Positions 9,463-18,494 are shown, counted from the first letter of the stretch. The stretch: 64,000 nucleotides of DNA from Flavobacteriaceae bacterium (GCA_016764435.1 JAESRX010000012.1:1-64000), one strand, 5' to 3'. Notes: a model not told the origin generated them from the sequence alone. Translations and numbers: made by a program.

Positions 9463-10419
9463 CTATGAAAATTCTGTTATTTTAATGATATTGTAAATGA
9501 AAATTAAATACGTAGCTAATAAGAACACGCCCTCTCTCCAGCCTAATTTCATATATTTAGGCACAAAAGCCAAAGGAAGAATTACAATGGACACTCCTAA
9601 CATCCAAAAAATATCCATTTCTAACAATCGAGGATCCGACACTTTAATAGGAATAATCATAGAGGTAATTCCTAATACAGCCAAAATATTAAAAATATTA
9701 GAGCCTATTAGATTTCCTAATGATATTGCCTTTTCCTTTTTAATGATAGCAATAATAGACGCCGCTAATTCCGGAACACTTGTCCCGATAGAAACGATGG
9801 TAACCCCCACTACACTTTCACTAATTTGATAAAAAGCTGCCATATTTACAGCACCTCTAATTAGAAGTTCTGAACCTCCATACAAAGCTACACCTCCCAA
9901 AACCATATAAATAATATCCTTATATAAAGGAGTGGTAATTCCTTCTTCTGGAATCTCATCAGAGACTACATTCTTTTGAAATTTCAACAGATACACTAAA
10001 AACACAATCAACGCAACAAATAAGATTGCTCCTTCATAGCGCTGTAACTCTCCATCAAAAGCAATAAAAAGATACAATACCACAGAAGCTAACATCATGG
10101 CTGGCCAATCTGTCTTATAAAAACTTTTCTCTACACTTATAGTCGACAATAAAATAGTAATCCCTAAAACAAGTCCTAAATTTGCAACATTAGAACCAAT
10201 CACATTACTAAATGCCAAATCTGCACTTCCATTTAAGGCGGCATTCACACTCACTATTAATTCAGGCGCAGAGGTCGCAAATGACACCACGGTCATTCCT
10301 ATTACAATTTTAGGAATGTTCAATCGCAAAGAAAACCCAATGGCTGCTTTTAATAACCAATTTCCTCCAGCAATCAACACAATTAATCCTCCAATTATAA
10401 AAAGTAAATCCATACACAA
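9463..10419 (-). CDS. Calcium/sodium antiporter of the CaCA family (YrbG-like)
   Basis: Inner-membrane cation exchanger of about 318 residues with 10-11 membrane segments. Both inverted alpha repeats are visible: ATSAPELIVSVNAAL ... SNVIGSNVANLG in the N-terminal half and SIGTSVPELAASIIAI ... GNLIGSNIFNILAVLGI in the C-terminal half; the Glu in each PEL motif is the conserved cation ligand. The first codons read MCMDLL, so the start could also be the second Met, 6 bp downstream. The ion specificity (Ca2+/Na+ against Ca2+/H+ or K+) cannot be read from sequence. It is monocistronic in this view. Confidence 0.88.
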   Translation of the reverse strand: MCMDLLFIIGGLIVLIAGGNWLLKAAIGFSLRLNIPKIVIGMTVVSFATSAPELIVSVNAALNGSADLAFSNVIGSNVANLGLVLGITILLSTISVEKSFYKTDWPAMMLASVVLYLFIAFDGELQRYEGAILFVALIVFLVYLLKFQKNVVSDEIPEEGITTPLYKDIIYMVLGGVALYGGSELLIRGAVNMAAFYQISESVVGVTIVSIGTSVPELAASIIAIIKKEKAISLGNLIGSNIFNILAVLGITSMIIPIKVSDPRLLEMDIFWMLGVSIVILPLAFVPKYMKLGWREGVFLLATYLIFIYNIIKITEFS

Positions 10420-10429
10420 ATTTTAAGCG

Positions 10430-11271
10430 CAAATATATGTGTTTTCTCACTGTTAAAAATAATATTTTTTTAGTACAAACTAAAAACAAAAAGACCGTTA
10501 CTTCTTATTTCATCTAAAAACAGCACCATAGCGCCTTTGGTTTTCAAAAAGCATCTAGACAAGCGCTTTACGAAGTTACACATCAATACAATAACGAACC
10601 ATTATAGTTACAATCAATAAGAATAGTATAGCACATAACTTAAATCTACAAATCGATTCCCTCTATTTACTTCTTACATAACAATCACTTTTATTAATAG
10701 AGCCCTTTCTCTTTGGAAGCGTAGACTTAAAGCAATTACCTTCAATATACAAGAAATTAAAAAACAGAATTACCAACTTAAAACCACTAGAAAATGACAC
10801 TATTACTAATTATACTATCAATCATACAAGAGATCATTGAATATATAGTACGCCTACTCACATAAACACACGAGAACCTAAATTACAGGAAATTAACCGT
10901 TAATAACGGATGAATATTTCTAATCTTAAAATATTTTAAATGAGCCCAACTGAAACATACAGCCTAAATCAGCCTTAGCGACATAAGCCCACTCCCTCCG
11001 CACTACTTTTTAAATAACACATTCTTAAAAGTTGCTGTTCAAATTTTCACTCCCAAAAACAGCACTTTTAAAAGTAGTCAAAGATCTAGAAAAACAAAAA
11101 CAGTACCGTCAAACTTAATCTACAAGTACCCAAACCACCGGAACAGCTCTAAAAGAATTTAAAAATTCAATTATTTCATCTAACTCCATTTTATTTCGTA
11201 AAATTACAACTGAGACGTTCTTAAAACGGCATCGATTCTTATACAACACTATAAACGAAGGAAATAATACT
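10430..11271. other. Long intergenic region
   Basis: About 840 bp of AT-rich DNA with no gene-sized frame on either strand. The only item noted is a 24-codon frame at 10794-10865 (+), which encodes a hydrophobic 23-residue peptide (MTLLLIILSIIQEIIEYIVR...) and is discussed as a finding, not called as a gene. No RNA family, tRNA or terminator was recognised. Confidence 0.4.
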
Positions 11272-11279
11272 TATATTTG
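11272..11279 (+). promoter_or_regulatory. Bacteroidota -7 promoter element of the 49-codon gene
   Basis: TATATTTG matches the Bacteroidota -7 consensus TAnnTTTG and lies 48 bp before the ATG at 11328. No clear TTG -33 element was found. Confidence 0.55.
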
Positions 11280-11327
11280 CCTCTTAAACCAATCAATTAT
11301 CCATAATTCCTCCAATAAACAGTTGCC

Positions 11328-11477
11328 ATGAAAAAAATAATCTTCAAAAGTATCGCAAAAATAAATAAAATAATTTGCCCAAGTTTTACACGTAAACAAC
11401 TGGACATGAGCAAAGCAAAAAAGTGGCAATTAGCAATTATTGGATACCGTTATTTTATCACAAAAAACAGCTTGTAG
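11328..11477 (+). CDS. Small conserved-type basic protein, 49 residues
   Basis: The ATG at 11328 opens MKKIIFKSIAKINKIICPSF and the frame ends WQLAIIGYRYFITKNSL before the TAG at 11475-11477. The protein is strongly basic, with an amphipathic N-terminal helix and a more hydrophobic C-terminal segment. I recall near-identical layouts (K-rich start, PS-T-K..LD-SKA-K-QLA--G--YFVT) as short conserved proteins in many flavobacterial genomes, some labelled SsrA-binding protein without good reason. The function is unknown. It has its own TATATTTG promoter element 48 bp upstream, and the next gene, tRNA-Arg, starts 35 bp after it. Confidence 0.65.
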   Translation: MKKIIFKSIAKINKIICPSFTRKQLDMSKAKKWQLAIIGYRYFITKNSL

Positions 11478-11500
11478 ATTCAAAAAAAGGTATATCTTTG
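11472..11500 (+). promoter_or_regulatory. Promoter of the first tRNA-Arg
   Basis: TTG at 11472-11474, an 18-bp spacer and TATCTTTG at 11493-11500 fit the Bacteroidota -33/-7 pattern. The tRNA starts 13 nt after the -7 element. The -33 TTG coincides with the last sense codon of the preceding 49-codon gene. Confidence 0.65.
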
Positions 11501-11512
11501 CAACCGGAAATC

Positions 11513-11586
11513 GGCCTCGTGGCGCAACTGAATAGCGCACTTGATTACGGCTCAAGAGGTTACTGGTTTGAATCCAGTCGAGGTCA
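11513..11586 (+). tRNA. tRNA-Arg (anticodon ACG), copy 1
   Basis: The cloverleaf folds fully. Acceptor GGCCTCG pairs with CGAGGTC (one G-U), the D stem is GCGC/GCGC, the anticodon stem CTTGA/TCAAG encloses the loop TTACGGC with anticodon ACG, and the T stem ACTGG/CCAGT encloses TTTGAAT. The discriminator is A; CCA is not encoded. ACG would be deaminated to ICG to read CGU/CGC/CGA. The gene is 74 nt. Confidence 0.96.
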
Positions 11587-11592
11587 CGATTA

Positions 11593-11624
11593 AAAAGCAA
11601 GCTAAATTTTAGCTTGCTTTTTTT
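11593..11624 (+). terminator. Terminator after tRNA-Arg copy 1
   Basis: Stem AAAAGCAAGCTA / TAGCTTGCTTTT followed by a T run, starting 7 nt after the tRNA. Confidence 0.88.
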
Positions 11625-11705
11625 ATGCATTTAATTCAAGTTCAGCACTCTAAAAAATAACTTATTTTTTTTTGATTTTTACACTTTTAAAAGAATAAAA
11701 ACACT

Positions 11706-11713
11706 TATATTTG
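11706..11713 (+). promoter_or_regulatory. -7 element of the second tRNA-Arg
   Basis: TATATTTG ends 12 nt before the second tRNA, the same spacing as in copy 1. A TTG at a proper -33 distance was not found. Confidence 0.6.
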
Positions 11714-11725
11714 CAACCGCTTAAC

Positions 11726-11799
11726 GGCCTCGTGGCGCAACTGAATAGCGCACTTGATTACGGCTCAAGAGGTTACTGGTTTGAATCCAGTCGAGGTCA
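11726..11799 (+). tRNA. tRNA-Arg (anticodon ACG), copy 2
   Basis: The 74 nt are identical to copy 1, with the same fold and the ACG anticodon. It has its own -7 element and terminator, so the pair is a tandem duplication of complete transcription units, not a single operon. The flanks of the two copies differ. Confidence 0.96.
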
Positions 11800-11803
11800 C
11801 TAT

Positions 11804-11838
11804 AAAAAGCAAGTTATTTCTTATAACTTGCTTTTTTT
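11804..11838 (+). terminator. Terminator after tRNA-Arg copy 2
   Basis: Stem AAAAAGCAAGTTAT / ATAACTTGCTTTTT followed by T residues, 5 nt after the tRNA. Confidence 0.88.
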
Positions 11839-11839
11839 A

Positions 11840-12418
11840 TGCTTAAAAGCGAAGGATTCCCCTCACCAAACACAGGTATAAGTATTCTGAAACCTTTAAA
11901 ATCATATTTAATATTAGTTTCCATTTAAGAATTATTCAGGAAATCCTCCTTCCCTTTTCTAATACCCTTTTACTTGAAAAGTAAAAGCCCCCTCTAAAAA
12001 CTCTCCGATCAATACTAAAAAAGAATTCCCAATGCACTAATTATTATTTAAAATACAGTAGTAAAAATTCATTTTCAGCATATTCATACTCCGATTAACC
12101 AGCACAGGTAAATTCCCTTTATTTTCTCCTAATAAAATGGGCTACCAACTTGTTTCTGGACAGATTCCATATTGCTTCACTTCTCTTATCAGAAAGCATG
12201 TCTCAAATAGCAATAGTTCTTAGCCCTATTAAACCTAGTCACCTCACACAAGTTCTTCTCACATCGCATCGCCCTTAAAACACCTACCTAACGAAGCCTC
12301 CCTTCCTTATTTCTTAGCACAGTAAACAATTCTCTTATGACGAAAACACCTCTACAAGCAATTAGTTCTCCTTATTTTCCCGCAGCTATTAGCACCTAAA
12401 CTTTCGATAAACACCACA
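11840..12418. other. Intergenic region without a recognised gene
   Basis: About 580 bp between the tRNA pair and the PUL. It is AT-rich with many short stops in all frames, and no RNA family or promoter series was recognised. Confidence 0.4.
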
Positions 12419-12450
12419 AAAAAAAAGCCTCAATAAATGAGGCTTTTTTT
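12419..12450. terminator. Terminator downstream of the GH88-PL8 unit
   Basis: Stem AAAAAAGCCTCA / TGAGGCTTTTTT around a 4-nt loop, about 85 bp past the PL8 stop on the minus strand. A and T runs on both sides make it potentially bidirectional. Confidence 0.85.
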
Positions 12451-12534
12451 GACCTTTGATAACAGCGGTCTTTTCTTTAAAAACTAAAATCATAATCCCT
12501 AAAAACAAGGTTCTTAAGGAATTTTAACGGTACT

Positions 12535-15500
12535 TTATTTTTCTATCAACGAAAACCTATTGGACAGTCCATCCTTACATAGAATCGTCACAGTTGTTAT
12601 TTCTTCAGAATTTTCAATATGTTGCACTACTCCTTCCGTCATTACTTTCCAGTTTCCTTTTAAGGTCAAGGTAAGTAGTAAAGGTTCACTGCGCGTATCA
12701 TACTTCCAGTTTTTCTTGATTTCAAAATTCAAATCAGGCTGTACCGCATTAATCGTTATGGTGCTTGCATCATCTCTACGAATCATCACCAATGAAGGAA
12801 CAGAAACCTCTTTTAAAATTCCAAATTGCAACTCTCTATGCGCTTCAAACACGACATAACCAGTCGTAGCAGTAGTTTTATCAACTACAATATGTGCAAT
12901 ACTATCTGCTTTATGAATACTAAAGGAAGTATCTTTCTTTATTTTTTTATCAAAAGAGTCGATTCCTTTTTTACTTAAAAACGGATAAATCACATATTGA
13001 TAAGTCGCACTTTCCGGTGCATTGCCATGATCTAGCCAAGCGGTAGCGTAATTCCCTATAGTTTCTTTCGCTCCTTTCCCTCCAGGGTGCATCGCTCCGG
13101 TACGAATGGAGTATTTATTATGATAAGAATGCTGTTCTTCTTTCTTCAACATAACAGGGGTCTCCGATAAAATATGATAGCCATTACCATAAGGATCTAT
13201 TATCCATTTTCTAGATTTAGACGCTTGTAATTCCATCACATGCATCGGGAACTTTTTCAAGCTTCCTAAAGATGTATTTAACGCGTTATTTCTATTGGCT
13301 AAATGTGTTTGAAACAAATTAGTTTGCACAGGATTTTCTGTATCTATACTTGAAATATTAGTTCCAATACAAATCAGTTTATCGCCAAAAGAAAACACTG
13401 ATTTTCTTGCTTTTAGTTTTCCTGGAAACCCAATTGCTCCTACATAATCTCCATCCGCATTAGATCCTTTGTCTTCATTTAAAACCATCCCAAAAACACC
13501 ATTCCCATCTAATTCCACTGCACCGGCAAATGTTTCCTTTGAACGAAACATAAGTAAAGGTGTATCTGGTTCTAACTCCTCTAGAGGTAAATAAATAATG
13601 GTTCCTCCTGGATACCTGTTCCAATCCCATCCTTCCTGCTCGAATCCGCTTCCTTTTTCTCCTTTTTCATTGAGTAATTGAACCGTTCCATTAGCAGGGT
13701 ATCTTCCATACCTATTTGTAGAAGCATAGATTTCTGAGGCCCATACATATTTACTATAGCCTTTAATAATGGCTGCCCAATTATCCCTTCTGTGAATTGC
13801 TGTCGCCGCATAAGGCATTGTTTTGTATCCTGATAATAATTGCTTTTCTATTCCAGCATTGGCAAAAAGAGCACTATTTAGAATGTCTTTCTTTCCCCAA
13901 AGCCTTAAGTAAGTTGACGCCACCTCTTCGTCTATTTTTGAAGTGCCTGTTGGATTTCCTGCATACGCCATTAAAAGATATGGCTTCTTTAATGTTTTTA
14001 TATCCCCTTCTTCCAATGGATGTCTCCCTGCATTTCCAAAGCCAAAATCAAACATCTGACTGTACATACCTGTGGTTAAAAATGCATTTTTAAAATTAGC
14101 ATGCCCTTCCTTTCGAATACGAAATCTAGTCCCTGACAATGCTTTAATTACTTTTGGAACATTTCTAAAGGCTCCCATACCATAAGCTGGATAATGCCCA
14201 TTATGATGCCATGAAGTACCATCCACTTTAAAGCCTCTTTCTCCATCCTGCTGTGCTAAAATGATAGACATCATTTTAGAATAGGCCTTTAATAAAACGA
14301 CTTGTTTCTCTTTATTATCAGACAAGAAAATAAGCATCAAATGATAGTAGGATTGTGTATTCAGATAATCTATATTTACTAAGAAATTTTCCTCATCATC
14401 TAGCACAGAACCTAAATTATAAAGCCACTGTAAACTACCTCCTATCTCATTTAGCAAACCTGCTTTTTTTAAGGATGTTCTCATCACGTAAAAAGCTTCT
14501 GTAATTTCTCTTATACTATACCCTATATGATGTCTTGTTCCTCCAGAACTTCCAGCCTGCCATCCCTGATCTAAAAAATACCTTGATGCAGTTAAAAACA
14601 TCGTTTCGATTTCTTTCTTTTCCGAAGCAGTAGCTCTGTCGTATAATTTGGCAGATCTACTAACTACTTTTCCGAAATCTCGAATATCATTAAACTTTTT
14701 AGGGCCTTGTTGTTTTTTATTATAGTATTCTTGTTTTAAACTAAAAGTCAAGGGAGGTCCTGAGATTAGCCCATCCTTTTCTTTAATAGTTAACTTCTGA
14801 AAATCTGTTCTTAAAGCATTGATATACACTTTGTATTTTTTGGCTACAGAAAGCTCTTGATCAATCCCATTTTCAATTTTCAACAAATCTCTTCTAGCGG
14901 CCACTGAAATTGGTTTTACAGGCACCTCTTCAAGCCATTTCTGAAATTTAATTAAGGGCATCCATTGGTCTGAACCTGCCTTCTTATCAAAAGGAACTGT
15001 TAGGTCTGGATACGGATGTCTATCATCTTGATATTGGGAGAAAATAATATCGTCAAAGAACAATTTCCCGCGGGCAGCAGTTGTCGTAATTTTAAAATAG
15101 TCATAGTCTACAGGCGCTTCTTTCTTTGGAACATTTCCTTTCATTTTATAGAAAGGCACCCATATATGTCTCCATCCTTTAAAGGATAGTTTTATGTCAA
15201 ACCACACTTCTTGTTTCCCTTCTTTTTCAAAGGAGATGGTAATGTTCCCTTCTTGAGGATCTTCATTATAAAGAGACATGATAAGTGTCGGGCTTGAAGG
15301 AAAGAAATCACCGTATTCTAAAGGACTTTCTTTTCTACTCAACAGTCTAAAATTGGAAGTACCGAAAGAGCTTTCTCCTTCGGTCCATTCCCATTTTAAT
15401 GCTTTTTTACCAAATCTTTTATGTACTGTACTAAGTGACAACTCACTGCTCAATGCATGGTATGAAGTTAAAACAGCTTCCGATTCAAAAGACTCGACAG

Positions 15501-15579
15501 CAGGTTTTAAATTTTGAGCTTTTATAAAAAAACACATGCATAATAAAACAATCAGCGGTACTTTTTTAAAGATTTTCAT
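12535..15579 (-). CDS. Polysaccharide lyase family 8, chondroitin ABC lyase type
   Basis: Beta-eliminative lyase for uronate-containing glycosaminoglycans. Of 1014 residues, 1-22 form a signal peptide ending KAQ. An N-terminal beta-sandwich carbohydrate-binding-like domain (about 25-190) is followed by the alpha/alpha toroid (about 205-590) and the beta-sheet C-terminal part. Spacing against Proteus chondroitinase ABC I (His501, Tyr508, Arg560, Glu653) gives His459 and Tyr466 in HHNGHYPAY, Arg519 in GNAGRHP and Glu616 in WASEIYAS; WDWNRYPGG follows at about 651. There is no T9SS C-terminal domain or lipobox, so it is probably periplasmic. It lies 15 bp downstream of the GH88 gene in one operon. 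Whether it prefers chondroitin, dermatan or hyaluronan cannot be decided. Confidence 0.9.
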   Translation of the reverse strand: MKIFKKVPLIVLLCMCFFIKAQNLKPAVESFESEAVLTSYHALSSELSLSTVHKRFGKKALKWEWTEGESSFGTSNFRLLSRKESPLEYGDFFPSSPTLIMSLYNEDPQEGNITISFEKEGKQEVWFDIKLSFKGWRHIWVPFYKMKGNVPKKEAPVDYDYFKITTTAARGKLFFDDIIFSQYQDDRHPYPDLTVPFDKKAGSDQWMPLIKFQKWLEEVPVKPISVAARRDLLKIENGIDQELSVAKKYKVYINALRTDFQKLTIKEKDGLISGPPLTFSLKQEYYNKKQQGPKKFNDIRDFGKVVSRSAKLYDRATASEKKEIETMFLTASRYFLDQGWQAGSSGGTRHHIGYSIREITEAFYVMRTSLKKAGLLNEIGGSLQWLYNLGSVLDDEENFLVNIDYLNTQSYYHLMLIFLSDNKEKQVVLLKAYSKMMSIILAQQDGERGFKVDGTSWHHNGHYPAYGMGAFRNVPKVIKALSGTRFRIRKEGHANFKNAFLTTGMYSQMFDFGFGNAGRHPLEEGDIKTLKKPYLLMAYAGNPTGTSKIDEEVASTYLRLWGKKDILNSALFANAGIEKQLLSGYKTMPYAATAIHRRDNWAAIIKGYSKYVWASEIYASTNRYGRYPANGTVQLLNEKGEKGSGFEQEGWDWNRYPGGTIIYLPLEELEPDTPLLMFRSKETFAGAVELDGNGVFGMVLNEDKGSNADGDYVGAIGFPGKLKARKSVFSFGDKLICIGTNISSIDTENPVQTNLFQTHLANRNNALNTSLGSLKKFPMHVMELQASKSRKWIIDPYGNGYHILSETPVMLKKEEQHSYHNKYSIRTGAMHPGGKGAKETIGNYATAWLDHGNAPESATYQYVIYPFLSKKGIDSFDKKIKKDTSFSIHKADSIAHIVVDKTTATTGYVVFEAHRELQFGILKEVSVPSLVMIRRDDASTITINAVQPDLNFEIKKNWKYDTRSEPLLLTLTLKGNWKVMTEGVVQHIENSEEITTVTILCKDGLSNRFSLIEK

Positions 15580-15594
15580 ATGATTTTTTAAGCG

Positions 15595-16881
15595 TTAATT
15601 TGATGTTTTGTTAAGTTTTTTCAACCTAGAAAGTGCTTCAATATAATAATAGTCTGCATAAATCAAGGCTACATCTATTTCTGACCCTAGTGATTTAGCG
15701 CCTGTAGAATGAATTAAGAACGAAGCCGCTTTTCCCTTTCCTGAATACACATCAGAACTTAAAGAAGTTAACATTTTTATGGCGGCGTTGTAATATCTTT
15801 CTTGATCTTTTTTATCGGTCACAAACGTACTCATTTCCAAAAGAGCTGAGGCTACAACAGCTGCTGCAGAAGCATCACGTTCTTGAGTTTCTAAGTTCGG
15901 AGCATCAAAATCCCACTGAGGAATCATATCCTCTGGCAATAATTCCAAGTATCTATCTGCTAATTTTTGTGCGAAATCTAAGAATTTTTTATCTTTTGTT
16001 TCTCTGTACATCAAACTATAACCATAAACTCCCCAAGCTTGACCTCTAGACCATCTACTATCATCACTATACCCCTGCTTCGTATGTCTATTTAATACTT
16101 CACCAGTAGTCTCATCGTATTCTAATACGTGCCAAGATGTATAATCATCTCTAAAATGATTTTTCATCGTCGTTTCTGCATGTTTGACTGCGATGTCATA
16201 GTATGTAGAGTCTCCACCATTTTTAGCTGCCCAGAATAACAATTCAAGATTCAACATATTATCTATAATAGTAATGTGTTCTGACCAACGAGGATGCATT
16301 ATATTTGACCATGATTTTAAGGTCCCAACATTTGGATTAAAGCGTGTTGCTAAAGAGGCTGCTGAAGTCAACAGAATGTCTTTATACTCTTGTTTGTCTC
16401 CAAAAAGGACACCGTTACCATAGGCAGGAAACATCATAAAACCAATATCGTGGTGTTCTGTAATGTTTTTAAAGTCTTCAAAAACCTCCGTTCTTTTGAT
16501 CGCTTCATCTTTCCATTTTTGTACGCCTGTAAGTTCGTACATATACCAAAGTATTCCAGGATAGAATCCAGAAGTCCAAATTAATTTATCATTGGGAACT
16601 TCTACCCATTCTGTTTCATTTGTTTCTATCAATCGAGGGTGTTTTGTTAAATCAGTTAATTTTAACACTGCCTTGTCTAATTGCGCTTCACAAAAATTAA
16701 TTTCATTTTCTAAATCAAATGACTGCTCCATAGCGCTTGGCGCTTGTTGCTCTTTGGTTTTTGTTGTCGGTTCACAACTTATAATAAAAGGAATAAGGAA
16801 GACTAAAATCATTCTTGCCATTGTGCTCCTGCTATTCTTTTTTGAAAAATTCTTAAAACTTTTTAAATTGATAGTTTTCAT
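15595..16881 (-). CDS. GH88 unsaturated glucuronyl hydrolase, lipoprotein
   Basis: Removes the 4,5-unsaturated uronic acid from the non-reducing end of lyase products. The catalytic pair of the family (Asp88 and Asp149 in the Bacillus GL1 enzyme) corresponds to Asp145 in HHDIGFM and Asp207 in IIDNMLNLELLFWA. Further family marks are WTSGFYPGILWYMYE and DDSRWSRGQAWG. The N-terminus has a lipobox (FIISC, Cys36), so it is membrane-anchored. An internal ATG at residue 21 (MARMILVFL) would give a more typical 16-residue lipoprotein signal and may be the true start. It is the first gene of an operon with the PL8 lyase, preceded by the direct repeat at 16963-16999. Confidence 0.9.
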   Translation of the reverse strand: MKTINLKSFKNFSKKNSRSTMARMILVFLIPFIISCEPTTKTKEQQAPSAMEQSFDLENEINFCEAQLDKAVLKLTDLTKHPRLIETNETEWVEVPNDKLIWTSGFYPGILWYMYELTGVQKWKDEAIKRTEVFEDFKNITEHHDIGFMMFPAYGNGVLFGDKQEYKDILLTSAASLATRFNPNVGTLKSWSNIMHPRWSEHITIIDNMLNLELLFWAAKNGGDSTYYDIAVKHAETTMKNHFRDDYTSWHVLEYDETTGEVLNRHTKQGYSDDSRWSRGQAWGVYGYSLMYRETKDKKFLDFAQKLADRYLELLPEDMIPQWDFDAPNLETQERDASAAAVVASALLEMSTFVTDKKDQERYYNAAIKMLTSLSSDVYSGKGKAASFLIHSTGAKSLGSEIDVALIYADYYYIEALSRLKKLNKTSN

Positions 16882-16962
16882 TTCGTTATTTAATTTTACT
16901 TGCTATTATACCTAATTCGGCTATTTTCTATTCCGTAAAAATAATTAAAGCACTAGAGAGTT

Positions 16963-16999
16963 AAGAGGGGTAAAAGTCCAAAACAAGAGGGTGAAATTA
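16963..16999 (-). promoter_or_regulatory. Candidate HTCS operator upstream of GH88-PL8
   Basis: In the gene direction this reads ATTTCACCCTCTT and then TTTTACCCCTCTT, with 21 bp between equivalent positions; the proximal copy ends 82 bp before the GH88 start. The same repeat precedes susC and the divergent PL8 gene. Two copies about two helical turns apart fit binding by an AraC-type regulator. Assignment to the HTCS at 27126 is inference. Confidence 0.6.
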
Positions 17000-17310
17000 G
17001 TACACGTACATAAAACATTTTCCACCCTTTTTAAAAAAGATAAAAAAAACAACTAAACCAATTCAAACCGACTGTATTTAAGGTGATTAAAAAAAATAAC
17101 AGCGTACTAAGACATTCTCTTTCTACAAAAAAAGGACCACAGATAGCGTTTATCCCTCCGTTATAAAACACTCTTTTTGGAGCTCTTAAAAACTATTCGC
17201 ATAAGATTTCTCCCTTGGTTTATCCTCCCATTTCTATCACGAACTTATGTGTGCTTCACAAAGAAAAAAAAAAAAAACAACTTGAATAAAGAAGGTTCCT
17301 AACAAAAAAA
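17000..17310. other. Non-coding part of the GH88/DUF5017 intergenic region
   Basis: About 310 bp upstream of the candidate operator, AT-rich, with a poly-A tract near 17265-17278. No gene or RNA was recognised. With the flanking operator and hairpins it makes up the 635-bp gap between the two PUL operons. Confidence 0.4.
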
Positions 17311-17336
17311 TCCAAGTAATTTATAAATTACTTGGA
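17311..17336 (-). terminator. Perfect palindrome with T run, possible second terminator
   Basis: TCCAAGTAATTT is followed directly by AAATTACTTGGA with TA at the centre. On the minus strand the arm is followed by seven T residues. It lies about 180 bp past the DUF5017 stop, behind the stronger terminator at 17447-17501. Confidence 0.55.
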
Positions 17337-17446
17337 TTAAAAATGAATTTTGAAACAAAAAAACAGCGACTCTAGAGAAGACATCATGTATTGAATCCTC
17401 ATCTAAGCGCACTGATTTCACATTCTAAGAAGTATCATTCCAAAAG

Positions 17447-17501
17447 AAAAAAAACCCCCAGTATACGCACACCATACTTTCAGTGTACGCATATTGGGGG
17501 A
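17447..17501 (-). terminator. Strong terminator of the susC-susD-DUF5017 operon
   Basis: On the minus strand an 18-bp stem (CCCCCAATATGCGTACAC against GTGTGCGTATACTGGGGG, with G-U pairs and one mismatch) is followed by at least eight T residues. It begins about 16 bp after the DUF5017 stop codon. Confidence 0.9.
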
Positions 17502-17516
17502 ACATTTTATTCTTTA

Positions 17517-18446
17517 CTATTCTGTTACTTCAATAATATATTCTTCAATTTTCTCTTCAGAACCATCGATGGTGGTATTATTACCAATTACGGTAATCGT
17601 ATAAACACCTGGTTGTGTATATGTATGAGAAAAAGAACTAAGAGACTCTGAATACGTTTTTAACGCAACTCCTTTATCTGGTGCCACTTTAGTCAAGTTA
17701 ATTGACTTGGTCAATAACCAGTCTTCATTCGCATAGTCAGAAGGACTCCCTCTAAATCTCCAGTAATTACTAAAAACATACCATTTACCCACATTATACG
17801 TATCAACAACCCCTAGTACATCTACGGTATCCCATCCTGGAGTACTCATAGTTGCAACCGTTAAAGGAGCAGGAGCTCCAGTAGCTTCCATTTCAACTTT
17901 GAATCCATCCAAACGCCATTCCGGCTGTCTGTGGCCAGTTCCGCTATGATCTTCCGCGTAAAATTTAAAGGCGAAATAAATAGGATCTCCAGTAGCAAGG
18001 TCTGTAATATCTGCAATTCCAGCATCCGTCCAATCGAACGAGTATGCTGTCGCAATATCAAACCTATCAGAGACATCTACCCAAGTAGATTGTTCTAGAG
18101 CTTGAGGTGTTCCTAAACCATCATAATCCGTAGAAGCCCATACAGTAAGCGTTCCTGCTTTATTATTATTCGTACCCCATTTCTGTGCACTTTTAAACGT
18201 CATCGTTACTTTTCCTTCCGCATTGGTTCTATCTTTATATTGGTATTCATGCCCAAAATCACCAGAATAAAGATACAAGAAATTAGGAGCATTTTCTACT
18301 GAAAACTCAACGATATCTCCAACCTTTACCACTTGGTTATACGTGATTGTAAAACCCGGTTCTTTCACTTCTTCTAAATCTTCACAGCTCTGAAAAAAGA
18401 CTGCTAAGAGGAGTAACCCTGGTACTATAAATTTTATATTTTTCAT
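17517..18446 (-). CDS. DUF5017-type surface lipoprotein, SusE/F position
   Basis: 309 residues with a lipoprotein signal (MKNIKFIVPGLLLLAVFFQSC, Cys21). The rest is beta-rich: a domain with FSVENAPNFLYLYSGDFGHEYQYKDR, a middle portion with AFKFYAEDHSG and WRLDGFKVEME, and a C-terminal PKD-like strand (FSHTYTQPGVYTITVIGNN). I place it in the DUF5017 family, found after susD in PULs, where such proteins act as outer-membrane glycan-binding lipoproteins. It is the last gene of the susC-susD operon, 48 bp after susD. The binding ligand is inferred from the neighbouring lyases. Confidence 0.75.
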   Translation of the reverse strand: MKNIKFIVPGLLLLAVFFQSCEDLEEVKEPGFTITYNQVVKVGDIVEFSVENAPNFLYLYSGDFGHEYQYKDRTNAEGKVTMTFKSAQKWGTNNNKAGTLTVWASTDYDGLGTPQALEQSTWVDVSDRFDIATAYSFDWTDAGIADITDLATGDPIYFAFKFYAEDHSGTGHRQPEWRLDGFKVEMEATGAPAPLTVATMSTPGWDTVDVLGVVDTYNVGKWYVFSNYWRFRGSPSDYANEDWLLTKSINLTKVAPDKGVALKTYSESLSSFSHTYTQPGVYTITVIGNNTTIDGSEEKIEEYIIEVTE

Positions 18447-18494
18447 TTTTTAAATGTTTTAATTTTTAACAATTGGTAGGTTATTAAACATTAA

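Noticed and set aside
11430-11630. 66-codon frame on the minus strand
   Set aside because: It runs antisense through tRNA-Arg copy 1 and its promoter and terminator; a similar frame would arise from copy 2. It is a by-product of the tRNA sequence.
16882-17516. Possible sulfatase or extra PUL gene between GH88 and DUF5017
   Set aside because: All frames are short; the region contains only the operator repeat, poly-A and two hairpins.
17391-17651. 86-codon frame on the plus strand
   Set aside because: It covers the strong operon terminator and the 3' end of the DUF5017 gene on the opposite strand.
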